Assembly (NCBI GenBank): GCA_018401435.1
Contig: JAGYJW010000027.1
Span: 1 to 64,000 of the forward strand
Source of the DNA: Deltaproteobacteria bacterium
GTDB lineage: Bacteria; Myxococcota_A; UBA796; UBA2385
Length of the DNA stretch: 64,000 nt
Direction: 5' to 3'
The notes under the pieces are model-generated. The model made no database searches and was not told where the DNA came from. It worked only from the letters and a program-made list of their open reading frames with translations. Numbering within the stretch: position 1 is the first letter of the stretch; the number at the start of each line of letters is the position of its first letter. The translations under genes and the position numbers were made by a program. This document shows, piece by piece, positions 28,221-37,259 of the stretch.

Positions 28221-29339
28221 TTGAGCCTCAACACATCCCTGGTCCTGCTGGCCGTCGTGCTGCTGATGGTGGCCATCGTGCGGCTCTACCGCGCAGGCCG
28301 CACCGGGCGGTTGCGCTGGTGGGGGCACCTCGCGCAGGCCCACCGCTTGACCTTCACCCAGGGTAAAGACCCCCACGAGGCCGTCTTGCGCGGCGTCTAC
28401 AAGGGCGTTCGGGTCGAGATCAGCCTGGGCGGAGGCCGCCTGCCGCCTGCCCTCAGCCTGTTCACCCGCATCGTCGCAGAGCTGCCCGGCGCGGCGCCGC
28501 CCGGGCTGCTCATCACCTCCCATGCGCCGTTGTTGGAGCGCCTGCGCGCGCGGCAGGCCCCGCAGCTGGCCGTCGATGACCCCGAGCTGGGCGGCGCCTT
28601 CACCATCCAGGGTTTTGACGAGGAGAAGACGGTGGAGGTCGTGCGCGACCCCTCTGTGCGCGACCCCCTGGTGGCCTTGCGCAAGCGGGTCGCCCTGATT
28701 CATGTCAACGAGACCTCCGTGCAGATCGAACTCCAGGGCATCGCCGGCCCCGAGCTGCCCCAGCTGGTCGAGCTGACCGCCCGCGCGGCGGCGGGCATCA
28801 GCGAGTCCTATGAGCGGGCCTGGGCCGACTTCGCCAAGGACCACGGCATGGTCTTTCTGGGCGCGGGCACCCGAGGCGACCGCACCCTGCGCGGCTACCT
28901 CAACGGGTCGCGGGTCACGATCCAGACTGGCCCGATGCCCGAGAACCCCGAGATCCAATTCAGCACCATCAAGGTGTCCATCGGCATGCGGTTGCCGGCG
29001 GGGCTGCGGGTGTTGCCCCGGGCCTTCTCGCCGCACAGCCGCGGCGAGATCGAGCTTGGGGTGCCCAAGCTCGACGAGATCATCCGAGTGCAGGGCACCA
29101 ACCGCGAGGCCGTCAAGGCCCTGCTCACCCAGCCCGCGGTGCGCGACCACCTGCTGGGCTTCTATCAGGTCTGCCCCTACACCATGATCGAAGGCGGCCA
29201 GGTCATCGCCGGCGGGCCGGGTCTGCTGGGGGGCGATCTGCTGGGGCAGGTGGCGGCGGTGGATGAGCTGGCCGGCACCCTGCGCGAGGCCTGGAGCAAG
29301 GTGGACAACGACCCCAACCTGAAGGCCACCGGGTCCTGA
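28221..29339 (+). CDS. Membrane-anchored protein of unknown function
   Basis: 372 residues from TTG 28221. GGAG (28211-28214) stands six bases upstream, and the ATGs at 28199 and 28202 are out of frame. One N-terminal helix (about 5-21, LVLLAVVLLMVAIVRLY) is followed by a soluble region probably facing the cytoplasm. Two related halves are suggested by AHRLTFTQGKDPHEAVLRGVYKGVRVEI and later KDHGMVFLGAGTRGDRTLRGYLNGSRVTI: each reads roughly K-G/D-H...LRG-Y-x-G-x-R-V-x-I. This points to an internal duplication. I do not recognise a family. It converges with the rhodanese gene across seven bases. Confidence 0.65.
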   Translation: MSLNTSLVLLAVVLLMVAIVRLYRAGRTGRLRWWGHLAQAHRLTFTQGKDPHEAVLRGVYKGVRVEISLGGGRLPPALSLFTRIVAELPGAAPPGLLITSHAPLLERLRARQAPQLAVDDPELGGAFTIQGFDEEKTVEVVRDPSVRDPLVALRKRVALIHVNETSVQIELQGIAGPELPQLVELTARAAAGISESYERAWADFAKDHGMVFLGAGTRGDRTLRGYLNGSRVTIQTGPMPENPEIQFSTIKVSIGMRLPAGLRVLPRAFSPHSRGEIELGVPKLDEIIRVQGTNREAVKALLTQPAVRDHLLGFYQVCPYTMIEGGQVIAGGPGLLGGDLLGQVAAVDELAGTLREAWSKVDNDPNLKATGS

Positions 29340-29346
29340 CGCCGCC

Positions 29347-30009
29347 TCAGCCGCGGGCCGCCCGCAGCTGGTCGTGGGGGATGCCTGGCACCCACATGGC
29401 GCCCGCAGGCCCGGGGTAGAGCACGGCGACCTGCCAGCCACCCTCTGCGGTGGCATCGATGGCCTGGACCTGGCCGGCGGCGGCGTCGCCTTCGCGTTGT
29501 ACCCGCTGCAGCAGCCGGAAGGGCGCATCCGCCGGTGGATGGGTCCAGGGCAGGTCCTGGTGCACGAGGTCCCCGAAGCCACCGGGCACCGACCAGGCCT
29601 CGTCGAAGCCCTGCTCGCGCAGGTAGTGGGCCACGCCGAAGCTGCGCACCCCCGCGGCGCAATAGAGCGCCAGGGTGCGGTCGCGGGGCAGCAAGGCCAA
29701 GGCGTCGGGGATGCTGTTCATGGGCATCAGCCAGGCGCCCCGCAGGTGGCCCTGTCGCAGCTCGTGGGGCTCTCGGATGTCGATCAGCAGCAGGGCCCCG
29801 GGGTCCTGGGCCAGGCGGGCGGCGACGTCGCTGGCCTCCAGCTCCACCAGCGGCTCCTCCGCCGCCTCAACCGGGGGTGGCGGCGGGGGCGACGGGACGC
29901 GGGCGGTCCGGTGTTCGGCCGGCTTGTGCCCGGAGGCCGGCGCATGGGGGATGCGCGGGCTGCCGTCTACAAGGCGCCTCGCGACGCGTCGGGCGAGGTC
30001 ACGGAGCAC
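29347..30009 (-). CDS. Rhodanese-domain protein
   Basis: 220 residues from a GTG three bases after the acyltransferase stop. Residues 1-55 are a basic, then Pro-rich lead (PSPPPPPPVE). The rhodanese domain at about 58-155 has LLLIDIREPHELRQGHLRGA, an active-site loop with Cys (YCAAGVRS) and a closing VPGGFGDLV. The loop is short, as in single-domain sulfurtransferases. A C-terminal extension of about 65 residues, with GGWQVAVLYPGPAGAMWVPG, has no recognised family. Sulfur donor and acceptor are unknown. Confidence 0.75.
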   Translation of the reverse strand: MLRDLARRVARRLVDGSPRIPHAPASGHKPAEHRTARVPSPPPPPPVEAAEEPLVELEASDVAARLAQDPGALLLIDIREPHELRQGHLRGAWLMPMNSIPDALALLPRDRTLALYCAAGVRSFGVAHYLREQGFDEAWSVPGGFGDLVHQDLPWTHPPADAPFRLLQRVQREGDAAAGQVQAIDATAEGGWQVAVLYPGPAGAMWVPGIPHDQLRAARG

Positions 30010-30012
30010 CGG

Positions 30013-30906
30013 TCAGCGCATGGCCCCGCGCAGCAGCTGAAGCACAGCCTGCTGGTTGACGGGCAGCGGGGGCGACGGCCACTTCAGGCGGCCTTCGCTG
30101 CGTTCCCAGGCGCGCTGCGCTTCGCCCAGGGCCTTGATCGCGTCCATGCTGCGCTGGGTGATGGCCAGGGCGGAGGCCTGGGGGTCGTTGGAGTCAAGCA
30201 GGTCCGCATAGTCCACTGCTTTTCCGAAACAGATGTCGATGGGGTACTTCGACGGCGAGATCCAGTTGTAGAGGGTCTCTGCCACCATGCGGTTGCTGAG
30301 GCCCTTCACGAAGACGGGAACGATGCGCAGGCCTTCCACCTTGCAGGCCAGGTGGCCCACGCCGGGCTGCGGCGGCAGCAAGGAGTAGGGATCGGCGTCC
30401 TTGTTGCGCCGGCCCTCGGGATGGATGCCGATCATGGTGCCCGGATGCCGAAGCTCATCGGCCATGCGGTCCAGGGCGAAGCGGTTGAAGGGGGCCTTGC
30501 TCTTGTCCCGCATGATGGGCGGGAACATGGCCATGCCGCTCAGGCCGAGGTTGATCGCAGCGCCGATGGGGCCGTCGTAGAAGAAGGTGGACCGCACCGG
30601 AAAGAAGATCCGACGGGTCATGCGGCTGTAGCGCATGGCCGCATAGGCGATGGTGTAGAAGTCGAAGAAGGAGCGGTGGTTGGCCACCATCACCAGGCTG
30701 GTCTTCTTGTCCAGGTCGTCGAGGTTTTCGAGTCCGTGGATGCGGAAGCGGCGACCGCCGGCAAACCACAGCAGGGCCAGGCCCCAGGTGTTGCTGGCCA
30801 GTAGCGAGAAGGGCTTGAGGGGCCCGGCAAAGAGGTTCGCGACGCGAAACCAGAGCCGCTCCGTGCGGTTCAGAACGGCGAGCTGTTCGGCAGTGGGCTG
30901 AAGCAT
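30013..30906 (-). CDS. 1-acyl-sn-glycerol-3-phosphate acyltransferase-like (PlsC family) protein
   Basis: 297 residues. The LPLAT fold is shown by the H-x4-D motif in NHRSFFDFYTIAYA, the phosphate-binding block GIHPEGRRN in place of FPEGTRS, and VPVFVKGLSN near the end of the core. A hydrophobic segment near residues 35-50 would hold it to the inner membrane, where such enzymes acylate lysophospholipids or other glycolipids. The specificity is uncertain because EGRR departs from the strict EGTR of PlsC. It is cotranscribed with the rhodanese gene. Upstream on the same strand is the glycosyltransferase cluster, 104 bases away. Confidence 0.8.
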   Translation of the reverse strand: MLQPTAEQLAVLNRTERLWFRVANLFAGPLKPFSLLASNTWGLALLWFAGGRRFRIHGLENLDDLDKKTSLVMVANHRSFFDFYTIAYAAMRYSRMTRRIFFPVRSTFFYDGPIGAAINLGLSGMAMFPPIMRDKSKAPFNRFALDRMADELRHPGTMIGIHPEGRRNKDADPYSLLPPQPGVGHLACKVEGLRIVPVFVKGLSNRMVAETLYNWISPSKYPIDICFGKAVDYADLLDSNDPQASALAITQRSMDAIKALGEAQRAWERSEGRLKWPSPPLPVNQQAVLQLLRGAMR

Positions 30907-31010
30907 GGCGGTTCGGGGGAGGGGGGACCGACGGGGACAGCCTGTCTTGGCACCGGCGTGCGCGGGTCAAGGGGCCATCCTGGGAGCTAACCCGAAATGT
31001 CTTCGCTGTG

Positions 31011-32426
31011 TCAACGGCCGGGGAGGGTCGGGTCGCCGGGCGCGGCCAGCCGGTAGAGGTGATCCCCCGCCACGGCCACCGGCGCCTGCCCCACCAGGGC
31101 CTGCACCTGGTCGGTGAATTCCGCCCGTCGCCCCTGCTCATAGACCACCAGCCACAGCCGCGGATGGGCGGCGATGGCCGCTTGCAGGCGGTCCCGGGTG
31201 TGGTCGTTGACATAGACCACATGGCCCTTCACCCGGCGGGGCTGCCCCTCGCGGTGGTCCCCCCACCGCATGGGGTAGGGGCGAATCCGGGGCATGGGCC
31301 ACCAGGGGCGCAGCCGCCAGAGCACCGGCCCCGTGCGGCTCTTGTCGTCGTCGTCCAGACCCGGTGGTGCCAGCAGGTAGAGGGCGTCTCCCGAGCAGCT
31401 CGGGTCAGGGGGCTGGCCTGGGGGGCAGCTCCAGGGAACCCGCAGCTCTGCCAGCGCGAGATCGATGGCCCGGGGCGGATCCTCGACGATTCGGTGCAGC
31501 GCCTGCAGGTTCTGCACCAGCACGAGGCCCCCTTGCAACAGGCTGATCCCGATGACCAGCTTGCGTTGCCAGGACCGGCTCGCCCCGGCGCCCACCAGCA
31601 GCGCCACGGGAACGCCCAGGAGCAGCAGATAGGGAAACTGGTGAGGGGCGGCGATGTGGCCGGCCACCAGGGCCATCCATGCCAGGATGAGGCCCCCGCA
31701 AGCCGCCGCGAGACCCGGCCGGGCCCGCGCCCCCAGCAGGGCCAGGGGGGCCAGCCCCACCAGGCCCAGCCAACCGAAGCGCTGCTGGAAGGCCTCCGCC
31801 ACCAGCGCCGGGCGAAAGGGCGGCTGGCGGAAGCTGCCAGGCTCACGCGCCAGATCGAGCAGCGGCGACAGCAGCGGCAGCGCGGCCAGCAGGGCCACGG
31901 CGCCCACCCGAAGGGCCACCCGAGGTCCCAGGCTCAGGGCCGCCAGGCCGCCCGCGAGACCCGCCAGCGCGTGGGTCCATCCGCCACCCACCGTGGCCAG
32001 GGCCAGCCAGCCCCAGGTGCGCCGGCCCGCCGCGATCTCCTCCCGGCTGACAAAGGCCAGGGCCACCCAGGCGGTGGCCAGCGGGTATTGGTTGACCTCG
32101 GCGGCATAGGCCAGCTGGAGGGGGCTCAGGGCCAGCACGAGGCCGGCCAGCAGCGAGTGCCGGGCCACCAGGGCCACCGTCGACAGGCTCAGCAGCGCGC
32201 TGGACAGCAGCCACAGCCCCGGCACCGGCAGGGCCCACTCCCACAAGGCATGCAGCAGGGGCCAGAGCGGCGGGTGCAGCCCCGTGAATTCCGTGGTCAG
32301 CCGCCCCCAGTCTCCGGCCTCCAGCGCGTCCACGGTGGCGCTGGGGTAGGCGCTGTAGAGCCAGGCCACCTCGTCCCAGCGGTTGGGCAGGCGCAGGGCC
32401 CGCATACCAGCCGCCAGGGCCAGCAC
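31011..32426 (-). CDS. Polytopic glycosyltransferase-like membrane protein (GT39/ArnT-like), third of the minus-strand set
   Basis: 471 residues from a GTG. The first luminal loop carries RWDEVAWLYSAYP, matching the acidic-residue loop of GT-C enzymes (Asp-Glu after TM1), and then LHPPLWPLLHALWEW, typical of ArnT/PMT-like polyprenyl-phosphate-sugar transferases. About ten helices follow (LLAGLVLALSPLQLAYAAEVNQYP and others), and a C-terminal periplasmic domain begins near residue 330. It should add a sugar from a lipid carrier to an envelope acceptor, but donor and acceptor are unknown. It sits 22 bases after the preceding member of the cluster. Confidence 0.72.
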   Translation of the reverse strand: MLALAAGMRALRLPNRWDEVAWLYSAYPSATVDALEAGDWGRLTTEFTGLHPPLWPLLHALWEWALPVPGLWLLSSALLSLSTVALVARHSLLAGLVLALSPLQLAYAAEVNQYPLATAWVALAFVSREEIAAGRRTWGWLALATVGGGWTHALAGLAGGLAALSLGPRVALRVGAVALLAALPLLSPLLDLAREPGSFRQPPFRPALVAEAFQQRFGWLGLVGLAPLALLGARARPGLAAACGGLILAWMALVAGHIAAPHQFPYLLLLGVPVALLVGAGASRSWQRKLVIGISLLQGGLVLVQNLQALHRIVEDPPRAIDLALAELRVPWSCPPGQPPDPSCSGDALYLLAPPGLDDDDKSRTGPVLWRLRPWWPMPRIRPYPMRWGDHREGQPRRVKGHVVYVNDHTRDRLQAAIAAHPRLWLVVYEQGRRAEFTDQVQALVGQAPVAVAGDHLYRLAAPGDPTLPGR

Positions 32427-32448
32427 GGCGGGCAGGCCCCAGCGGGGC

Positions 32449-33735
32449 TCAGGGATCGACCACCTCGATGGTCAGGTCGGGCCGCAGCACGCGAAGGGGC
32501 CAGACCAGCTCTCCTTCGCGCCCCTGACCCCGGCGGGCCACCCGGTAGACGGCCCCCTGGGGCAGGCTGAGGGCCAGCGCCTCGGCCTCCTGGCGCAGCT
32601 CGGTGGCGCCGCGGGTGCTGGCCTCCTCGAAGAGTGGCCGGCAGTCCACCACCGGAACCGGAACCACAAAGGGCGCCGGCGGCTGGGAGAGGGGGTCTTG
32701 ATCGGCCCGCTCTGCCGCCACCTGGGTCACCAGCGCCGCGGTCGGCCACAGCAGCAGGGCCTCGACCCCCCGCGGCAGCAGGGCGCCCGCCCAGGGCAGC
32801 AAGGCCACCACCGAGGGCAGCAGGTAGCGCGCCTCCAGGCGCTCGCCGAAGAGGGCGGCGACCACCAGAAGGCCGATCAATGGGCCCATCACGGCGAGTC
32901 GAAGCGCGGGCGAAGGCGGTCGGTCCGCAGCCCTGGGCCAGAGGGCGCCCAGCAGCGCCAGCCCGGCCAGGGCCGCGCCGGTCCACAGGGGCGCGTGTTG
33001 CAGGGCCAGGGCGCCGTCGTGGAAGAAGTCCACCCAGCCCGACAGGCTGTGGGGCGGGTCGCCATTGGACGACACCCACCAGCTGCCCAGCAGGCCGCTC
33101 CGGGGTCGGGGCGAGATCAGCGGATCCAGCCACCGCAGGGCGAAGGGGAAGCCAAAGAGCACCCCCACCAGCCCCAGGGGGCGGGCGGCCAGCAGCGCGA
33201 GGGCCGGCAGGGCGATGGGCTTGACCGCCACCGCCGAGATGGCGAGGGCGCCTCCCAGCACCGCCATGCCGCCGCCCCTGTGGGTCAAGCCGACCCCCAG
33301 CAGCACGACGGCCAGCGCCGGCGCATCTCCCGCGCTCAAGGCCGAGGTGTAGACCCCCAGCGGCAAGAAGGCGAGCAGCCAGCCTCCGCCCCCACCCAGG
33401 CCCAGGGACCGCCCAAAGCCCCACAGCAGCAGGCAGGAGGCCGTGCCCGACAGCAGGCTGAGCAGGCGCACATCGCCCAGCAGCCGCAGCATCGCGACAT
33501 GAAGGGGGTAGAGGTGGCCCTCCAGGTGGATGGCGGCGTCGAGCCCCGTGCCATCGGGGCCAAAGGGCGCGCCGCCGCCCAGCGCCCAAGCGGCCGCCCC
33601 CCGCAGGGCCCCCGCGACCAGCAGCAGGGCCAGGGCCTCCACCCCCAGGCGGATCCGGCTCGGGCCCCCGTGGGCCCCGCTGGCGCCCTTGGGCGGGCGC
33701 TTGGGCTTGGCTTTGGGCGTGTCGCGGGTGGTCAC
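32449..33735 (-). CDS. Polytopic glycosyltransferase-like membrane protein (GT-C type), second of the minus-strand set
   Basis: 428 residues from a GTG overlapping the stop of the preceding gene (GTGA at 33735-33732). That start gives a short basic lead (TTRDTPKAKPKRPPKG) before the first helix. About ten membrane helices are present. The first periplasmic loop has GPDGTGLDAAIHLEGHLYPLH with acidic residues, as expected of GT-C enzymes, and a later loop GWVDFFHDGALALQH follows. The last 110 residues form a soluble periplasmic domain. Family detail is less certain than for the next gene. A longer upstream extension of this frame is antisense or out-of-frame reading of gene one. Confidence 0.68.
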   Translation of the reverse strand: MTTRDTPKAKPKRPPKGASGAHGGPSRIRLGVEALALLLVAGALRGAAAWALGGGAPFGPDGTGLDAAIHLEGHLYPLHVAMLRLLGDVRLLSLLSGTASCLLLWGFGRSLGLGGGGGWLLAFLPLGVYTSALSAGDAPALAVVLLGVGLTHRGGGMAVLGGALAISAVAVKPIALPALALLAARPLGLVGVLFGFPFALRWLDPLISPRPRSGLLGSWWVSSNGDPPHSLSGWVDFFHDGALALQHAPLWTGAALAGLALLGALWPRAADRPPSPALRLAVMGPLIGLLVVAALFGERLEARYLLPSVVALLPWAGALLPRGVEALLLWPTAALVTQVAAERADQDPLSQPPAPFVVPVPVVDCRPLFEEASTRGATELRQEAEALALSLPQGAVYRVARRGQGREGELVWPLRVLRPDLTIEVVDP

Positions 33736-34963
33736 CGGGGCTCCAGCAGCCGAGGGGGCGCGATGGCGTAATCGATGCGCCAGCCGCCGGGGCCCCGGGT
33801 GGCAGCCACGGGCGCGGCCCCGTAGAGCCGGCGCATGCGGCGGGCGCGATCCCGCAGCCCCCGGCTGGACCAGGCCCGGTGTTGCCCCTCTTCGGACCAG
33901 GTGAAGCAGGCGCCGGGGGGCACCGGGTCGGTCCACAAGGCCAGGTGGCTGGGGGCGAGGCTCGCCTGAGGGCGGGTCCAGGCTGAGCTCCTGGCAGCCT
34001 GCCGGCGGCTGCCGGCAGGCCGACCGCCTCGGCCGACAGGTCGACCGGCTGCGCCCAGACCTCGGCCAGGGTGCCCGTCTGCACGGCCAGGCCGCCAGCC
34101 ACCAGCAGGCCCGGCACCACACCCCAGCGCTGCGCCGCCACACCGGCCAGCACACAGAGCGCCACGCCGCCCATCAGCGCGTGGCGGGCGCCATAATCAT
34201 CAAAGAAGCAGCCGGTGAGGTGCGCCCAGGCGGCGACCCCCAGCAGGGGCCAGGCCCGCCGCTCCACCAGCCCCAGCAGGCCCAGCAGCAGGATGGGCGG
34301 CCCCAGGAAGTCCACCATGGGCAGGTTGGGCAGCAGCCCCCAGGGCAGGGGCACTCCGGCTTCCGGCGGGCGGCCCCCGCGGGTGATCAAGGCGAGGCCC
34401 GCCCCCAGGCAGCCGGCCAGACCGGGCGCCCCGCGCAGCAGGGTCATCAGGGCCAGCTCCGGTCGCAGCCAGGCCGAAAGCACCGCCAGGCCCGCCGCTG
34501 GCAGGGCCCGCCGGCTGTACAAGCAGCCCAGGCCCAGCAGGTGGGCCAGCAGAACCGGGTAGACCGAGGTGCTCCAGGCCGCGTGTTCGGGCAGCAGGGC
34601 GACAAAGAGCGCCGCCCAGAGCGCCGCGCCCGCCCCGAAGTGCCGGCGGGTCCACAGCCCGACCACCCCCACCGACAGCGCGCCGGTCATCGCAGCGAAA
34701 ATGAGCAATAGACGAGGATCCTGGCTGAGGTGACCCATCGTGCTGAAGAGCCTGCCCAAGGCCGGCACGAAGCTGGCGGAGGGGTCGGCGAGGCCCTGGC
34801 CCAGGAAGGCTTCGAAGTAGCGCCGCTCGTGCCCGTCGAAGATCCGCCGCAGCCCGCGGGCTTCGCCATATCGGCTCCAATCGGCCATCCAGCCGGCGCG
34901 CACCCAGAAGGCCAGCCCGACAAGGGCGCCAAGGGCGAGCAGGTCCGGGGCACGGCGGGGCAT
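33732..34963 (-). pseudogene. Polytopic glycosyltransferase-like membrane protein, first of the set, frameshifted near 34.01 kb
   Basis: ATG 34963 begins a membrane protein with helix one (LLALGALVGLAFWVRAGW), an early loop (DGHERRYFEAFLGQGLADPSASFVPALG) and some nine helices. Near 34005-34020, inside the repeated GCCGGC sequence, this frame degenerates. A second frame then reads sensibly as APSHLALWTDPVPPGACFTWSEEGQ and ends at 33732, where GTGA couples it to the next gene. That coupling and the sense of both frames suggest a complete gene of about 410 residues with a one-base consensus error. The three neighbours may act in succession on one glycan. Confidence 0.65.
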
Positions 34964-34993
34964 CCGGGGATGCTACCTTGCGGCACCGCCGAG

Positions 34994-36519
34994 GTGCCCT
35001 TGCCCCGCAGCCCCACCGATCGCCGCACCGACCGCGCCCTGGTGCTGGCGGCGATGCTGCTGGGCTGCCTGCTGCTCTGGCCCCAGCTGGGCACCCTCGG
35101 CCATGGGCTCTGGGGCCCGGAAGACCCCTGGACCCACCGCGACTTCCTGGGGGCCTGGTGGCTGTGGTGGTCTCGCTGCCAGCCCGGCGACGCCCTCGCC
35201 CGGCAGGGCTTCCCCGATGCCCCGCTGCCCTTGCAACACAGCATCCCCAACCCCTTTGACGCCTGGCTGCTCGGGCCCCTGGCCTGCGCCGAGGGCACCC
35301 TGGCGCCGGGCGCCTTTCGGCTGTGGAATGCCAGCCAGCTGGCCCACCACCTGCTCAATCTGGGGGGAGCGGCCCTGCTCGCCCGCGCGCTCGGCGCCGG
35401 GGCCTGGGCCAGCCTGGGTGGGGTGGCGCTGGTGGCCGCCAGTCCGGTCATGCTGCACGAGATCGCCGGCGGTCGCAGCCTGTCGGGGGCGGTCTGGCCG
35501 GGCCTCTTTGCGCTGGTCGCCCTGCTGCGGGGCTGGGGGCTGCTCGCGGGCCTGCTGCTGGGGCTGCAGGGGCTGGCCTACCTCTACGCCGGCGCGCTCT
35601 TTGGGCTGGTGGCGCTGATTCTTCGCCCCAGCTGGGCCTTGTTGGCCGCCGCATTGCCCCTGGCGCCCTATGCCCTCTGGCTGGCGCCCCTGGCTGGAGG
35701 ACTGCACGGAAAGGCGCCCCCGGCCGGCTTCACCCAGCTGCCCCTCGACGGCTTGTTGGGCGGAGCTGGGGTGCCCGAGCGCTTCCGCCTGCATCCCCTG
35801 CTGCTGCTGCCGGGCCTCCTGGGCTTGGGGCTGGGCAAGGGCAAGGGCCGGCTGAGGCGGCTGGCGGCGGCCCTGGTGGTGCTGGGCGTGGCCTTGGGGC
35901 CGACCCGGGCTTCGGCGTGCACCAGCCCGCCTTCTCCTCGCCGCTGGCCGGCCTGATGGCGCTGGTGCCCGGCCTCGGCCGCATGCACCATCCTGCGGGC
36001 GGCCTTGCTGCTGGTGCCCCTGCTGGGCGCGGGCCTCGCCCGCCTGCTCGATCGCCTGCCGGCCCCGCTGATCCTGCTGCCTCTGGGCTGGCCCTGGCCG
36101 CCGCGCCCACCCTTCAGCGGGCCACCGCCTGGGACGCGCCGGTCCGCCCGCCAGGGGCCGAAGCCGCCGTGTGGTTGCGCGATCACGGCGCGGCCGTGGT
36201 GGACCTGTCGGGTGCTGGGGACGCCGCCCTGGGCCTGCAACCCCTGCATGGACTGCCCATGTTGGAGGGGCTGCGGCGGCCCTCTGCGCCCCGGGGCGCG
36301 GGAGGCGGCCGGGCCTGGCGCCTGCGCGCGGGGGCCGACGGCTGGCTGGCCGGACAGCGCCAACCCGGCCTCGCCGCCGCCCTCTCCCAGGCCGGCTTCA
36401 GCCATGTGCTGGTGGTGGAGCGGGATCGGCCCGTCGATATCCGCGCTGTGGAGGCCGATCTCGGCCCGCCCGTCTACCCGGGCGTCTACGCCCTCGACCC
36501 GTCCGAGGAGCAGCCGTGA
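34994..36519 (+). pseudogene. Polytopic membrane protein (GT-C/YfhO-like), frame interrupted three times at 35.9-36.1 kb
   Basis: It starts at a GTG (34994) or the TTG at 35000, only 30 bases from the divergent glycosyltransferase. Helix one (ALVLAAMLLGCLLLWPQ) is followed by the loop WGPEDPWTHRDFLGAWWLWWSR, then many helices. From about 35915 to 36090 the sensible reading passes through three shifts: GFGVHQPAFSSPLAGLMALV, then RAALLLVPLLGAGLARLLDRL, then LALAAAPTLQRATAWDAPV. Each joins smoothly to the last. The final frame runs to 36519 with AAVWLRDHGAAVVDLSGAGD. No in-frame stop or amino-acid decay is seen apart from the indels. The end overlaps the next start (GTGA). Confidence 0.6.
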
Positions 36520-36845
36520 GCCTGAACGATCCCAATTTCTATCTGCGGCTGGCCGCCCAGGGGGGCTGGTCCGTGGTGGTCTTTGGCAGCCCGGGCTGCG
36601 GGGCCTGCCGGCGCCTGAAGGCCCTGCTGCCGGCGCTGGGCGAGGCCTTGCCCGGCCTCCACCTGCACTATGCCGAGGCTGAGCAGAATATGGGCGTACT
36701 GGCCGATCTCGAGGTCTTTCACCTGCCGGCGATCCAGCTCTACGCGGGTGCAGAAGCCCACGCGGCCATCTCGGCAGAACTCAACGTGAACGCGCTGGCT
36801 GACGCCATTCTGCGCGCGAAGTCGTCCCCGCCGACTGCGCTCTGA
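36516..36845 (+). CDS. Thioredoxin-fold protein
   Basis: 109 residues from a GTG that overlaps the preceding stop (GTGA). It has the thioredoxin layout: WSVVVFGSPGCGACRRLKALLPAL with a Cys-Gly-Ala-Cys active site, then LHYAEAEQNMGVLADLEVFHLPAIQLY with the cis-Pro in LPAI, and a final helix. No signal peptide is present, so it is a cytoplasmic reductant. The pairing with the membrane protein before it suggests delivery of thiols to that protein or simple operon membership. A GC-rich 28-base gap separates its end from the convergent Cys-rich lipoprotein gene. Confidence 0.78.
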   Translation: MSLNDPNFYLRLAAQGGWSVVVFGSPGCGACRRLKALLPALGEALPGLHLHYAEAEQNMGVLADLEVFHLPAIQLYAGAEAHAAISAELNVNALADAILRAKSSPPTAL

Positions 36846-36873
36846 TGGCGGTCTGTCGGCGCGCGGATCGGCC

Positions 36874-37146
36874 TCAGCACTCCGAGGACCAGCAGCTGTC
36901 CTCGCAGGTCTGGAACTGGCCGCAGGGCAGCTTTGCGCAGTCCTTCATGCAGGCACGGTAGGCGCGCTCGCGCTGGCAGGCCCGGTCATAGTCCCCGGGC
37001 TCCATCAGCTCGTCCTCGCAGTCCTCTACGGAGTCCCAGCCCCAGCCCCCGCACTCCACCATTTGTTGGCATATCTCCTGGTTCTTGGGGCCGTCGTTGG
37101 CGGCCAGGAAGCAGGCGCTGAGCAGCAGGGGGGGGAGCAATCTCAC
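36874..37146 (-). CDS. Small cysteine-rich lipoprotein
   Basis: 90 residues from a GTG with GGAGAG just upstream. The lipobox is LLLSAC. The mature part of about 79 residues contains ten cysteines besides the lipid-bearing one: CQQMVEC, EDC, RACQ, YRACMKDC, LPC, QTC, DSC and SEC. Such density suggests five disulfides formed in the periplasm. I recognise no family. Similar short Cys-rich lipoproteins with acidic residues occur in myxobacteria, and their function is unknown. It is divergent from the FHA-sigma54 regulator across 113 bases. Confidence 0.65.
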   Translation of the reverse strand: MRLLPPLLLSACFLAANDGPKNQEICQQMVECGGWGWDSVEDCEDELMEPGDYDRACQRERAYRACMKDCAKLPCGQFQTCEDSCWSSEC

Positions 37147-37177
37147 GGGCTCTCCGGCCTCGCGGGTGGACCTCATG

Positions 37178-37190
37178 GGGCATAGTGCCC
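37178..37190. promoter_or_regulatory. Possible operator: short inverted repeat before the FHA-sigma54 regulator
   Basis: GGGCA-TAG-TGCCC is a perfect five-base inverted repeat with a three-base centre. It lies 69 bases before the regulator's ATG and 31 bases before the divergent Cys-rich lipoprotein start. Position between divergent genes would suit a binding site. The arms are short and the region is GC-rich, so chance is a fair alternative. Confidence 0.2.
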
Positions 37191-37259
37191 GGAGTGCGCT
37201 TCTTTGTCTGCCCGTCGCCGCGGGAGCAGCGCCATGCACCGCGGCAGGAGGTCTCTGCC

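Noticed and set aside
31009..31014. Perfect TTGACA on the minus strand before the PlsC-like gene
   Set aside because: No acceptable -10 hexamer stands 16-18 bases downstream (GTTAGC or TTAGCT only), and it overlaps a stop codon.
32297..33731. Continuation of the first glycosyltransferase frame to 32297
   Set aside because: After about 34.01 kb this frame is Pro/Gly/Arg-rich and overlaps the next conserved membrane protein in another frame.
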